NCBI RefSeq assembly: GCF_014653695.1
Contig: NZ_BNAR01000009.1
Span: 186,001-250,000 of the forward strand
Reading direction: 5' to 3'
DNA: 64,000 bases
From: Lentzea cavernae
GTDB lineage: Bacteria > Actinomycetota > Actinomycetes > Mycobacteriales > Pseudonocardiaceae
In this document: piece after piece, positions 50,999-58,744 of the stretch
Layout of the letters: each line of letters starts with the position of its first letter
How positions within the stretch are numbered: the stretch's first letter is position 1
Position numbers and translations under genes: made by a program
Notes under the pieces: generated by a model
Told to the model about the DNA's origin: nothing
Seen by the model: only the letters and a program-made list of their open reading frames with translations
The model's database searches: none

Positions 50999-51942
50999 GG
51001 GTCCTGATCGTCATCGCTGCCGTGATCGCGCTGGGGGCGGGCGCCACCGCGTACGCCCTGCGCGCTCCGGACGAGCCGTCGGTCGCCGTCGAGGCCGGGC
51101 CGGTCGAGCTGTCGTCCGGGCGGCTGCTGTTCGTGGACGACGTGAGCGGCAAGGTGGCCTCGGTGCCGCTGGCCGACCCCTCCGGCCCGCGCAGGGTGAG
51201 TTCGTTGTCCTGCAAGCGCTTCTACACCGCAGCGGGGCAGGGCCTGTGCCTCGCGGACGCCTCCGGCCCGCTGCCCGGTGCCACGGCGGTGTGGGTCGAC
51301 AGGGGACTGGCCGAACGCCGTCGCGTGGAGGTCGACGGCGTGCCGAACCGCGCCAAGCTGTCGGCCGACGGGCGGATGGCGTCGTGGACGACGTTCGTCA
51401 CCGGCGACTCGTACGCGCAGGCGGGCACGTTCTCCACCCGCACGGCGATCTTCGACCAGCAGACCGAGGTCTACTCCAGCAACGTCGAGGGCACGCGGGT
51501 CGCCGGCGTGAAGACGACCAACGACATGAACTGGTGGGGCGTCACGTTCGCCCCGGACGACCGCACGTACTACGCGACGATGAGCACCGCCGGGAAGACG
51601 TACCTGGTCCGGGGCGACGCGGCGGACGAGTCGGCGACACCGTTGCGGGAGAACGCCGAATGCCCGTCGCTCTCACCGGACGGCAAGCGCGTGGCGTTCA
51701 AGAAGCGCGTGCCCGGCGACGGCGCGCGACCGTGGCGGCAGCACGTGCTGGACCTGACCACGATGGTGGAGACACCCCTGGCCGAGACGCGTGGGATCGA
51801 CGACCAGGTCGTGTGGCTCGACGACGACACCATCGCCTACGGCCTGCCGGGTGAGGGCATCTGGGCCGTGCAGGCGGACGGGGAGGGCGCGCCGCGGCAA
51901 CTGGTGCCGCACGCGTCCTCCCCGTCCGTCGTCCTCGGCTAG
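50995..51942 (+). CDS. membrane-anchored TolB/WD40-like beta-propeller protein
   Basis: A 315-residue protein with one N-terminal membrane helix (VLIVIAAVIALGAGATAYAL) and an extracytoplasmic propeller made of PD40/TolB-like blades (LSADGRMASWTTF, FAPDDRTYYATMS, LSPDGKRVAFKKR). No enzyme motif is seen. GTG 50995 overlaps the transporter gene by four bases. It converges on leuA; the stops at 51942 and 51950 are 7 bases apart, with a hairpin across the gap. It may assist the transporter or bind a ligand; this is inference. Confidence 0.75.
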   Translation: MRVLIVIAAVIALGAGATAYALRAPDEPSVAVEAGPVELSSGRLLFVDDVSGKVASVPLADPSGPRRVSSLSCKRFYTAAGQGLCLADASGPLPGATAVWVDRGLAERRRVEVDGVPNRAKLSADGRMASWTTFVTGDSYAQAGTFSTRTAIFDQQTEVYSSNVEGTRVAGVKTTNDMNWWGVTFAPDDRTYYATMSTAGKTYLVRGDAADESATPLRENAECPSLSPDGKRVAFKKRVPGDGARPWRQHVLDLTTMVETPLAETRGIDDQVVWLDDDTIAYGLPGEGIWAVQADGEGAPRQLVPHASSPSVVLG

Positions 51943-51945
51943 TTC

Positions 51946-51973
51946 GCGATCAACGCTGCGCGCGGTTGATCGC
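51946..51973. terminator. possible shared terminator hairpin between convergent stops
   Basis: GCGATCAAC (51946-51954) pairs with GTTGATCGC (51965-51973) around a 10-base GC-rich loop. It spans the 7-base gap between the two stop codons and the end of leuA. No clear T-run, so termination is only probable. Confidence 0.4.
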
Positions 51974-53767
51974 CGACACGATCGCGCGGAACGAGGCCGC
52001 GACCGTCGAGGAGTCGATGCCGACGCCCCACAGCACGCGGTCGCCCACGGCGCACTCGACGTAGGCGGCCGCGCGGGCGTCGTCACCGGCGGACAGCGCG
52101 TGCTCGGCGTAGTCCAGCACCCGCACGTCGTAGCCCACCGACGCGAGCGCGTCGACGAACGCCGCGATCGGGCCGTTGCCCGAGCCCGTGATCTCCTGCT
52201 GGTCGCCGTCGATCAGCAGGGTCGCGGTGATCTCCTCGCGCCCGCTGCCGTCCGACGAGGCCTTGTGCTTGAGCAGGTACAGCGGCACCCGGCCGTGCAG
52301 GTACTCCTCGGCGAAGGCGTCCCACATCTCCTTCGGGCCGATCTCGCCGCCCTGCGTGTCGGTGACCTCCTGGATCACCTTCGAGAACTCGATCTGCAGG
52401 CGCCGCGGCAGGTCCAGGTGGTGCTCCTGCTTCATCAGGTACGCCACGCCGCCCTTGCCGGACTGCGAGTTGACCCGGATGACGGCCTCGTAGTTGCGGC
52501 CGACGTCCTTCGGGTCGATCGGCAGGTACGGGACCTCCCACTGGAAGTCGTCGACGTGCTGACCGGCGTCCTTGGCGTCGGCCTCCAGGGCCTCGAAGCC
52601 CTTCTTGATCGCGTCCTGGTGCGAGCCGGAGAACGCGGTGAAGACCAGGTCGCCGCCGTACGGGTGGCGCTCGGGCACCGGCAGCTGGTTGCAGTACTCG
52701 ACCGTGCGCCGCACCTCGTCGATGTCGCTGAAGTCGATCTGCGGGTCGATGCCCTGGCTGAACATGTTCATCGCCAGCGTGACCAGGCAGACGTTGCCGG
52801 TGCGCTCGCCGTTGCCGAACAGGCAGCCCTCGATGCGGTCCGCGCCGGCCAGGTAACCGAGTTCCGCCGCCGCCACGCCGGTGCCGCGGTCGTTGTGCGG
52901 GTGCAGGCTCAGGATGATCGCCTCGCGGTTGGCGAGGTTGCGGCTCATCCACTCGATGGAGTCGGCGTAGACGTTCGGCGTCGCCATCTCGACCGTGGCC
53001 GGCAGGTTGATGATCAGCGGCTTCTCGGGCGTCGGCTGGATGACGTCCTGGACGGCGTTGCAGACCTCGAGGGCGTAGGACAGCTCGGTGCCCGTGTAGG
53101 ACTCGGGGGAGTACTCGTAGCGGAAGTCGGTCTCCGGGTAGTGCTGTTCTTGCTGCTTGGCGAACTTCGCCGCCTCGACCGCGATCTTCTTGATGCCGTC
53201 CCTGTCGCTGCGGAACACCACGCGGCGCTGCAGGATCGACGTCGAGTTGTAGAAGTGGACGATCGCCTTGCCGGCGCCCCTGAGCGACTCGAAGGTGCGC
53301 GCGATCAGCTCCTCGCGGCACTGCGTCAGGACCTGGATCGTGACGTCGTCCGGGACCGCGCCGTCCTCGATGATCTCGCGGACGAAGTCGAAGTCCGTCT
53401 GGGACGCGGCCGGGAAGCCGACCTCGATCTCCTTGAAGCCCATGCGGACCAGCAGGTCGAACATCTTGCGCTTGCGCGCAGGCGACATCGGGTCGATCAG
53501 GGCCTGGTTGCCGTCGCGCAGGTCGACCGCGCACCACAGGGGGGCCGTTTCGATCTTCTTGGTCGGCCAGGTGCGGTCCGGTACGTCCACTGCCTCCACC
53601 AGCTCGTGGAACGGGCGGTAGCGGTGGAACGGCATGCTGCTGCCCAGTTGGCGGTTCCAGGACTGCTGGGTGTCCGGCGCGGGGCGGCTCGGCTTGCGGA
53701 TGCGGCTGGTGCCCGACGAGTAGGCGTCTGCCGAGTTGGTGGTGGTGAAGGCCTCGTTGGAGGTCAT
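51950..53767 (-). CDS. leuA: 2-isopropylmalate synthase
   Basis: A 605-residue enzyme that condenses acetyl-CoA with 2-ketoisovalerate, the first committed step of leucine synthesis, of the long actinobacterial type. The N terminus has PSRPAPDTQQSWNRQLGSSM. The catalytic barrel shows CAVDLRDGNQALIDPMSPAR (metal and substrate residues), LHPHNDRGTGVAAAELG with the metal histidines, and GCLFGNGERTGNVCLVTLAM. From about 440 the C-terminal domain is the leucine-binding regulatory region (ITATLLIDGDQQEITGSGNG), implying feedback inhibition. A leucine-rich leader peptide precedes it, and a repeat element lies beyond. Confidence 0.97.
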   Translation of the reverse strand: MTSNEAFTTTNSADAYSSGTSRIRKPSRPAPDTQQSWNRQLGSSMPFHRYRPFHELVEAVDVPDRTWPTKKIETAPLWCAVDLRDGNQALIDPMSPARKRKMFDLLVRMGFKEIEVGFPAASQTDFDFVREIIEDGAVPDDVTIQVLTQCREELIARTFESLRGAGKAIVHFYNSTSILQRRVVFRSDRDGIKKIAVEAAKFAKQQEQHYPETDFRYEYSPESYTGTELSYALEVCNAVQDVIQPTPEKPLIINLPATVEMATPNVYADSIEWMSRNLANREAIILSLHPHNDRGTGVAAAELGYLAGADRIEGCLFGNGERTGNVCLVTLAMNMFSQGIDPQIDFSDIDEVRRTVEYCNQLPVPERHPYGGDLVFTAFSGSHQDAIKKGFEALEADAKDAGQHVDDFQWEVPYLPIDPKDVGRNYEAVIRVNSQSGKGGVAYLMKQEHHLDLPRRLQIEFSKVIQEVTDTQGGEIGPKEMWDAFAEEYLHGRVPLYLLKHKASSDGSGREEITATLLIDGDQQEITGSGNGPIAAFVDALASVGYDVRVLDYAEHALSAGDDARAAAYVECAVGDRVLWGVGIDSSTVAASFRAIVSAINRAQR

Positions 53768-53905
53768 GGTCCCTGTGCTCCTGCGGGTCGTCTCGAACGA
53801 ACGACCGGCGGCAACGCTGAGTCCCGCGACGGGGGGCCGGTCTGATCAGACCCCGTCACGGCAGCGAAGCAGGAGGGAACGCCACACGCTGGACAGAGTA
53901 GTCAC
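53768..53905 (-). promoter_or_regulatory. leuA leader: promoter -10, leader peptide and attenuator-type stems
   Basis: Reading on the - strand: GTGACTACTCTGTCC (53905-53891) contains a TACTCT -10 element 7 bases before the leader-peptide GTG, so the mRNA is probably leaderless. Behind the leader codons, GGTCTGATCAGACC (53852-53839), a perfect palindrome containing the leader stop codon, is nested in GACGGGG/CCCCGTC (53857-53828). A second stem, GGTCGT/ACGACC, lies just before the leuA ribosome site. Ribosome stalling at the leader leucines could shift these pairings, as proposed for actinobacterial leuA leaders. No T-run follows, so the mode of control is open. Confidence 0.6.
53846..53887 (-). 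CDS. leuA leader peptide (13 aa, Leu-Leu-Leu)
   Basis: A short ORF, GTG 53887 to TGA 53846, encoding VWRSLLLRCRDGV, with three leucine codons in a row (CTC CTG CTT). It ends 79 bases before the leuA start. Three consecutive leucines in a tiny peptide directly before the leucine biosynthetic gene are the classical sign of attenuation. An upstream in-frame GTG at 53905 would add six residues, including a fourth leucine, but would overlap the presumed -10 element. Confidence 0.75.
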   Translation of the reverse strand: MWRSLLLRCRDGV

Positions 53906-54028
53906 AGATCTGGTGGGGATGGAAATGTTCGACCGGATCGTGGGATGCGGTGGGGGTGCGTGGGCTTGTGAGTGCGGGTGCGGGTGCGCCTGTGCCGCGG
54001 TGGTTGGGTTGCGTGCGGCGTGTTGCGC

Positions 54029-54365
54029 TGCGTGCTTCCCCTGGGGCTCTGCCCCAGACCCCGGCAATCTGAGATGGGGGCCAGCGCCGCTCGTGGGTTG
54101 ATGGCACGCCTGTTGCGTTGGGCGGCTGCCTGTTGCGTTGTTTGTTGCGTTGGCGGTGGGGTCCCATCACAAGTCACACCAAGAGCGGGCCACATGTGAG
54201 TAGGGGTGTCAAGCGGGCGAAGAGCGTGCCCGCTTGACACCCCTACTCACATGCAGCAAGTGCTGTGGTGCGACTCGTGATGGGACCCCACCGCCCAAGC
54301 CGTTTGCTAAGGACGGCTCGCCTTCGGCATCGCGTGGGAGGGTGGCGGCTTGCCTACGGTGTTGC
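54029..54365 (-). repeat. dispersed ~340-bp cruciform element, copy B (inverted relative to copy A)
   Basis: Homologous to 35664-36000 on the opposite strand. Outer arms of 30 bp (54152-54181 and 54266-54295, two G-T wobbles), inner hairpin with 26-bp perfect arms (54193-54218 and 54228-54253) and a 9-base loop. The flanks are conserved: GGCTGCCTGTTGCGTTG, then GCCCCAGACCCCGGCAATCT to 54029 on one side, and GCCCAAGCCGTTTGCTAAGG on the other. The inner stem sequence differs from copy A at both ends, but pairing is kept. It points towards leuA, about 140 bases from the leader. It fills most of the 605-base gap 53888-54492, where I see no coding sequence. Confidence 0.85.
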
Positions 54366-54492
54366 GTGAGCTGGGGGTTGTTCGTGCTTTTGGGCTAATC
54401 GAATCCGACGTTCTGGTGCATGGAAAATAACGACTCGGGATGCTGGTCACGTTGCAAGTTTTGCCGCGCGCGTACCCGGGAATCGTTCATGT

Positions 54493-54789
54493 ATGTCCAG
54501 ATTACGTACCTCCAGTGGCCGCGGCACGGCTTCCCGCGTGATCAGCGGCATCGGCGCCCTCTTCGCTTTCATCGAGGTCCTCTACATCCTGATGATCGTG
54601 CTTGGCGCTAACACCGCCAACGCGTTCTTCCGGTTCATCCAGTCCCTCGCCGAGCCTCTCGCGTTGTTCTTCCCGGGTCTGTTCAACACCGGGAACTACA
54701 ACCTCGACATTTTCCTGAATTACGGTCTCGCAGCCGTGTTCTGGCTGGTCGTGACCGGTCTCATCGCACGTGCGGTGTCGCGCTACTGA
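54493..54789 (+). CDS. small two-helix membrane protein (paralog 1)
   Basis: A 98-residue protein of unknown family. A short basic N terminus (MSRLRTSSGRGTASRVISG) leads into helix 1 (IGALFAFIEVLYILMIVLG), an amphipathic middle (FFRFIQSLAEPLALFFPGLF) and helix 2 (YGLAAVFWLVVTGLIARAV). It shares the layout and several motifs (GAN, LAEPLAL, NYGLAAVFWL) with the next gene. ATG 54493 is the start. Function is not known. Confidence 0.7.
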   Translation: MSRLRTSSGRGTASRVISGIGALFAFIEVLYILMIVLGANTANAFFRFIQSLAEPLALFFPGLFNTGNYNLDIFLNYGLAAVFWLVVTGLIARAVSRY

Positions 54790-54807
54790 GGAGTAGATTC
54801 CTGACCT

Positions 54808-55095
54808 ATGCGAACGCGCGCGGTCGGGATCGCCACAGGAGTCGTCAGCTGGGTCGGACTCGCGCTGGCGGTGGTGCTCGTCGTTCACGTCGTGCTCACC
54901 GTCGGCGGGGCCAACCCCGGCAACCCCATCACCAGCACTGTGAAGGACGTCGCCGAGCCGGTGGCTCTGGCGTTCAAGGACCTGTTCAGCCCCGACGACG
55001 CGAAGCTGCGGACGATCGTCAACTTCGGTTTGGCCGCTTTGTTCTGGCTGGCCGTTCGAGCGATCGTCCTCAAGCTCGTCAGGCGCTTGAACTAG
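54808..55095 (+). CDS. small two-helix membrane protein (paralog 2)
   Basis: A 95-residue relative of the preceding gene: helix 1 VVSWVGLALAVVLVVHVVLT, middle GANPGNPITSTVKDVAEPVALAFKDLF (motif GAN and AEPVALAF shared), helix 2 NFGLAALFWLAVRAIVLKLV. Eighteen bases separate it from paralog 1, and a Nudix gene follows after 9 bases. Tandem paired proteins of this size may form a hetero-oligomer; no function is known. Confidence 0.72.
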   Translation: MRTRAVGIATGVVSWVGLALAVVLVVHVVLTVGGANPGNPITSTVKDVAEPVALAFKDLFSPDDAKLRTIVNFGLAALFWLAVRAIVLKLVRRLN

Positions 55096-55104
55096 GTTCT
55101 TGCT

Positions 55105-55605
55105 ATGGCGCGCGACGACTTCTGCAACAACTGCGGCACTCAGTACGCAGACACGTCCACGTATCCCCGCAAGTGCGGCAACTGCTCCGTCATGGTGTGG
55201 GCGAACCCGTCCCCGGTCGTGGTGGTGCTCGTGCCGGTGAAGGACGGGGCGCGCACCGGGTTGCTCACGGTTCGCAGGGCCATTCCTCCCGTGGGGGAGC
55301 TGGCGTTCGTCAGCGGGTTCATGGAACGCGGAGAGTCCTGGCAGGAAAGTGCTGTGCGGGAGCTCGAAGAAGAAGCGAACGTGCGCATCGCGCCTGAAGA
55401 CCTGCGGCCGTTGCACTTCGTGTCGACGCCGGACGGCGGGACGGTGCTGATGTTCGCCGCCGCGTCCCCGATCAACGCCGAGGACCTGCCGCCCTTCGTG
55501 CCCAACGACGAGGCTTCGGAGCGCAAGGTCATCTTCGAGCGCGTGCCCCTGGCGTTCCCGTTGCACGACGAGGTCGCGGAGAAGTACTTCTCAGCCGAGC
55601 AGTGA
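55105..55605 (+). CDS. Nudix hydrolase with N-terminal zinc ribbon
   Basis: A 166-residue enzyme. The N-terminal zinc ribbon uses Cys7, Cys10, Cys24 and Cys27. The Nudix box GFMERGESWQESAVREL...EEANV (about 71-93) contains the metal-binding REXXEE glutamates. Zinc-ribbon Nudix proteins of this type resemble NADH pyrophosphatase-like hydrolases acting on nucleoside diphosphate derivatives; the substrate here is unknown. ATG 55105 is the start. It ends with a 15-base overlap with the convergent nitroreductase gene. Confidence 0.92.
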   Translation: MARDDFCNNCGTQYADTSTYPRKCGNCSVMVWANPSPVVVVLVPVKDGARTGLLTVRRAIPPVGELAFVSGFMERGESWQESAVRELEEEANVRIAPEDLRPLHFVSTPDGGTVLMFAAASPINAEDLPPFVPNDEASERKVIFERVPLAFPLHDEVAEKYFSAEQ

Positions 55606-56151
55606 CCGGCCCCAGGTGCCGGTGAACACGGTCTCGCTCAACGGCAGGCGCTTGCGTTCGCGCTGTTCGCGGGCCTGCAGGTCCTCGGGGAGGTCCGACA
55701 GCGAGCCTTCGCGGCCCAGTGCCATGGCCACCAGCGGGCGGACGTGGTCCGGCATCGCGAAGGCGGAGTGGGCGGCCTCCTTGTCGAAGCCGCCCATCAT
55801 GTGCGAGATCAGGCCCAGGTCGGTGGCCTGCAGCGCCATGTTCTCCATCGCGAGGCCCAGGCCGAACTCGACGTTCGGGATGTCGCCGCGGTCGTCCGAG
55901 GTGATCACGCAGCCGATGAGCAGGACCGAGGCGCGCACCGCCCAGGTCTTGTTGCCGCGGCTCAGGACCTCGAAGATCGCGTCGAACGCCGGGGTGCCGC
56001 GCACTCCCACCAGGAAGCGGGCCGGCTGGCTGTTGCCGTGGGACGGGGCCCAGCGGCCGGCCTCCAGCACGGTGCGCAGTTCGGGGTCGGAGATCGTTGC
56101 GTCAGCGGAGAAGGCGCGAGGGCTCCAGCGCTTCGAGATCAGCTCGTTCAT
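55591..56151 (-). CDS. nitroreductase family protein
   Basis: A 186-residue FMN-dependent oxidoreductase of the nitroreductase fold. The N-terminal SKRWSPRAFSADATISDPEL and the FMN-binding LEAGRWAPSHGNSQPARFLV, the central EFGLGLAMENMALQATDLGL and the C-terminal phrase VRPLVAMALGREG are characteristic. It would reduce nitro compounds, quinones or enamides with NAD(P)H. ATG 56151 overlaps the stop of the mannosyltransferase gene by one base (TGATG), so the two are co-translated. No substrate clue from neighbours. Confidence 0.9.
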   Translation of the reverse strand: MNELISKRWSPRAFSADATISDPELRTVLEAGRWAPSHGNSQPARFLVGVRGTPAFDAIFEVLSRGNKTWAVRASVLLIGCVITSDDRGDIPNVEFGLGLAMENMALQATDLGLISHMMGGFDKEAAHSAFAMPDHVRPLVAMALGREGSLSDLPEDLQAREQRERKRLPLSETVFTGTWGRSLLG

Positions 56152-57374
56152 CAGATCGCATACTGCCAAACGGCGAGGGAGTAGGCGCCGAACCACGCGC
56201 TGAACAGCGTCGCCATGCCCAGGACGGTCAGGACAGTGGACGGGCGGCGGCGGGCCAGCACGAGCGCCAGCGGGAGCAGCAGTGTGAAGGCCGGGACCAG
56301 CAGGCGTGCCTTGGAGTTCATCAGGCCGTTCGAGCCGAGGTCCATGACGAGGACGCCGATGCCGTAGGTGATCAACGGCCACTCCAGGCGGCGCTGGAAG
56401 GCGTAGAAGACCAGGACGACGGCGAGCGCCAGGAGCCAGACGGTGCCGGTCTCGAGGAGCGACCGCGGGTTGCCGAGGTGCTCCCAGGCGAACTCCACCG
56501 TGGCCGCGCCACCGTCGAACTTCGAGCCCCAGCCGCGTTGCTGCACGCCGAACCACCCCATGAGGTCGCCGGTGCGCACGGCCACCCAGCCCAGGTAGCC
56601 GAGCAGGCCGAGCGGGGCGAGGAGGCCACCGGCCCAGGCCCGCCAGTCCTGCCGGTCGGCGATCACCGCGATCAGCGCGGCCGCGCCGACGGCCACGATC
56701 AGTGCCGCCGCGGTCGGGCGGACCAGTCCCGCCGCCGCGCAGCAGACACCGGCGAGGATCCAGCGCTTCTTGACCACGCCGACCAGCGCCCAGACGGCGA
56801 ACGCGCAGAACGTGGCCTCGGAGTAGGTCATCGACAGCACGACGGCCATCGGGGACGCGGCGAAGAGCGTCACGAAGATCAGGCCGGCGCGGTTCGAGCC
56901 GTCGCGGACCACGCGGCCGAGGACGAACAGGCCGTAGGCGCAGAAGATGCCGCTGATCAGGCTCACCGCGAACGCCGCGCCGACCACGTCCACACCCGGC
57001 AGGCCGTCGACCCACCGGATGAGCGCGGGGTAGCCGGGGAAGAACGCGAGCGGGGTCTCGCCGGTGCGGCGGCCGAACGCGTCGTACGGCGGTGACGGGA
57101 CCCCGTCGTAACCGCCGGCGGCGATGCCGAGGAACCAGTCGCCGTCCCACGACCGCAGGTTGTCGACCGACGTGTCGGCCTTGCCGGTGAGCGTGTTCTG
57201 GTACCCGACGACGAGCTGCAGCACGAACAGACCGACCTGGCGGACGATCAGGTAGATGAGCGCGGGAGCGGTCCAGAGGGCGGCCGGATGTCTGAGCGCC
57301 TCGGCCATCCGCGAGCGCGCACTGCTCTCATGCACGGCTGCTGGGGCCTCCACGACATCGGCGCTAGACGACAC
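56151..57374 (-). CDS. PIG-V-like mannosyltransferase family membrane protein
   Basis: A 407-residue polytopic protein with about ten helices. The luminal loop LRSWDGDWFLGIAAGGYDG and FFPGYPALIRW near residue 110 match the PIG-V/GT-C mannosyltransferases of actinomycetes, which use polyprenyl-phosphate mannose to mannosylate proteins or lipids. GTG 57374 is chosen: TACTCT lies 6 bases upstream, the layout of a leaderless transcript, in a 15-base motif identical to the one at the leuA leader. A GTG at 57416 would add 14 unlikely residues. Divergent from lysC; co-translated with nitroreductase. Confidence 0.82.
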   Translation of the reverse strand: MSSSADVVEAPAAVHESSARSRMAEALRHPAALWTAPALIYLIVRQVGLFVLQLVVGYQNTLTGKADTSVDNLRSWDGDWFLGIAAGGYDGVPSPPYDAFGRRTGETPLAFFPGYPALIRWVDGLPGVDVVGAAFAVSLISGIFCAYGLFVLGRVVRDGSNRAGLIFVTLFAASPMAVVLSMTYSEATFCAFAVWALVGVVKKRWILAGVCCAAAGLVRPTAAALIVAVGAAALIAVIADRQDWRAWAGGLLAPLGLLGYLGWVAVRTGDLMGWFGVQQRGWGSKFDGGAATVEFAWEHLGNPRSLLETGTVWLLALAVVLVFYAFQRRLEWPLITYGIGVLVMDLGSNGLMNSKARLLVPAFTLLLPLALVLARRRPSTVLTVLGMATLFSAWFGAYSLAVWQYAI

Positions 57375-57376
57375 CC

Positions 57377-57391
57377 GGACAGAGTAGTCAC
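57377..57391 (-). promoter_or_regulatory. shared promoter motif GTGACTACTCTGTCC
   Basis: Fifteen bases identical to 53891-53905 at the leuA leader, again on the - strand and again directly before a GTG start (2 bases here, 3 there). TACTCT fits a -10 element; TTGGAG 16 bases upstream is a possible -35. Together the two sites suggest one promoter class giving leaderless mRNA. Confidence 0.5.
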
Positions 57392-57478
57392 GCGCATCAC
57401 GGCTCCAATGTCTCACCAGGTGGTCCGGGTAGGCTGCCTTCGACGTGGGGTTTTGGTCGCGCGAAGGAGGTCAGGTCG

Positions 57479-58744
57479 GTGGCGCTCGTCGTCCAGAAGT
57501 ACGGCGGTTCATCGGTGGGAAGCGCCGAGCGGATCAAACGCGTGGCCGAGCGCATCGTCGCGACCAAGAAAGCGGGCAACGACGTAGCGGTCGTCGTGTC
57601 CGCCATGGGCGACACGACCGATGAGCTGCTCGACCTCGCCCGCCAGGTCTCGCCGGTGCCGCCCGCCCGCGAGCTCGACATGCTCCTCACCTCCGGTGAG
57701 CGCATCTCGATGTCGCTGCTCGCGATGGCGATCAACTCGCTCGGGGCCGAGGCGCGCTCCTACACGGGCTCGCAGGCCGGCGTGATCACGACTTCCGCGC
57801 ACGGCAAGGCGCGGATCATCGACGTGACGCCGAGCCGGATCCAGGACGCGATGGCCGAGGGGGCCATCGTGATCGTCGCGGGCTTCCAGGGCGTCTCCCA
57901 GGACTCGAAGGAGATCACCACGCTCGGCCGCGGCGGCAGCGACACCACCGCGGTGGCGCTCGCGGCGGCGACGAAGGCCGACGTGTGCGAGATCTACACC
58001 GACGTGGACGGCGTCTACACCGCCGACCCGCGCATCGTGCCGAACGCGAAGAAGCTCGACACGATCACCTACGAGGAAATGCTCGAGATGGCGGCCTGTG
58101 GCGCCAAGGTGCTGATGCTCCGCTGCGTGGAGTACGCCCGGCGCTACAACGTCCCCGTGCACGTCCGCTCTTCGTTCAGCAACAAGACCGGGACCATCGT
58201 GTCCGGTTCAGTGGAGGACCTTCCCGTGGAACAGGCGATGATCACCGGCGTCGCGCACGACCGGTCCGAGGCCAAAATCACCGTGACGGCAGTTCCCGAC
58301 CACCCCGGCATCGCGGCCAAGATCTTCCGCGTCGTCGCGCAGGCGGAGCTCGACATCGACATGGTCGTGCAGAACGTGTCCCAGGCGGCGTCCGGCCGCA
58401 CGGACATCACGTTCACGCTGTCCAAGGACGACGGCCCGCGCGCGGTGGCCGCCCTGGAGAAGGCCCGCGGCGAGATCGGGTTCGACCAGGTCCTCTACGA
58501 CGAGCACGTCGGCAAGGTGTCGCTGATCGGCGCGGGCATGCGCTCGCACCCCGGCGTCACGGCGACGTTCTGCGAGGCGCTGGCCACGGCCGGCGTCAAC
58601 ATCGACATCATCTCCACCTCGGAGATCCGCATCTCGGTCATCTGCCGCGACACCCAGCTCGACGACGCCGTCCGTGCCCTGCACGACGCGTTCGACCTGG
58701 GCACCGACGAAGAGGCCGTCGTTTACGCAGGGACTGGACGATGA
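57479..58744 (+). CDS. lysC: aspartate kinase (alpha form)
   Basis: A 421-residue enzyme that phosphorylates aspartate, the first step of lysine, threonine and methionine synthesis. The N-terminal VVQKYGGSSVGSAERIKRVA is the kinase signature, LGRGGSDTTAVALAAA the nucleotide site; two ACT domains follow from about 265 (ITVTAVPDHPGIAAKIFRVV, VSLIGAGMRSHPGVTATFCE), which bind lysine and threonine for feedback inhibition. GTG 57479 follows AAGGAGGT at 8 bases. The stop overlaps asd by four bases. An in-frame internal start makes the beta subunit (next entry). Confidence 0.97.
   Translation: MALVVQKYGGSSVGSAERIKRVAERIVATKKAGNDVAVVVSAMGDTTDELLDLARQVSPVPPARELDMLLTSGERISMSLLAMAINSLGAEARSYTGSQAGVITTSAHGKARIIDVTPSRIQDAMAEGAIVIVAGFQGVSQDSKEITTLGRGGSDTTAVALAAATKADVCEIYTDVDGVYTADPRIVPNAKKLDTITYEEMLEMAACGAKVLMLRCVEYARRYNVPVHVRSSFSNKTGTIVSGSVEDLPVEQAMITGVAHDRSEAKITVTAVPDHPGIAAKIFRVVAQAELDIDMVVQNVSQAASGRTDITFTLSKDDGPRAVAALEKARGEIGFDQVLYDEHVGKVSLIGAGMRSHPGVTATFCEALATAGVNIDIISTSEIRISVICRDTQLDDAVRALHDAFDLGTDEEAVVYAGTGR
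58226..58744 (+). CDS. lysC: aspartate kinase beta subunit from internal start
   Basis: GTG 58226 is codon 250 of the full gene and has GGAGG (58213-58217) 8 bases upstream, inside the coding region. It would give a 172-residue protein consisting of the ACT regulatory domains. In Corynebacterium glutamicum the beta subunit begins at codon 250 as well and forms an alpha2beta2 complex with the alpha subunit. The match in codon number and length is strong support; expression is not shown by sequence alone. Confidence 0.75.
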   Translation: MEQAMITGVAHDRSEAKITVTAVPDHPGIAAKIFRVVAQAELDIDMVVQNVSQAASGRTDITFTLSKDDGPRAVAALEKARGEIGFDQVLYDEHVGKVSLIGAGMRSHPGVTATFCEALATAGVNIDIISTSEIRISVICRDTQLDDAVRALHDAFDLGTDEEAVVYAGTGR

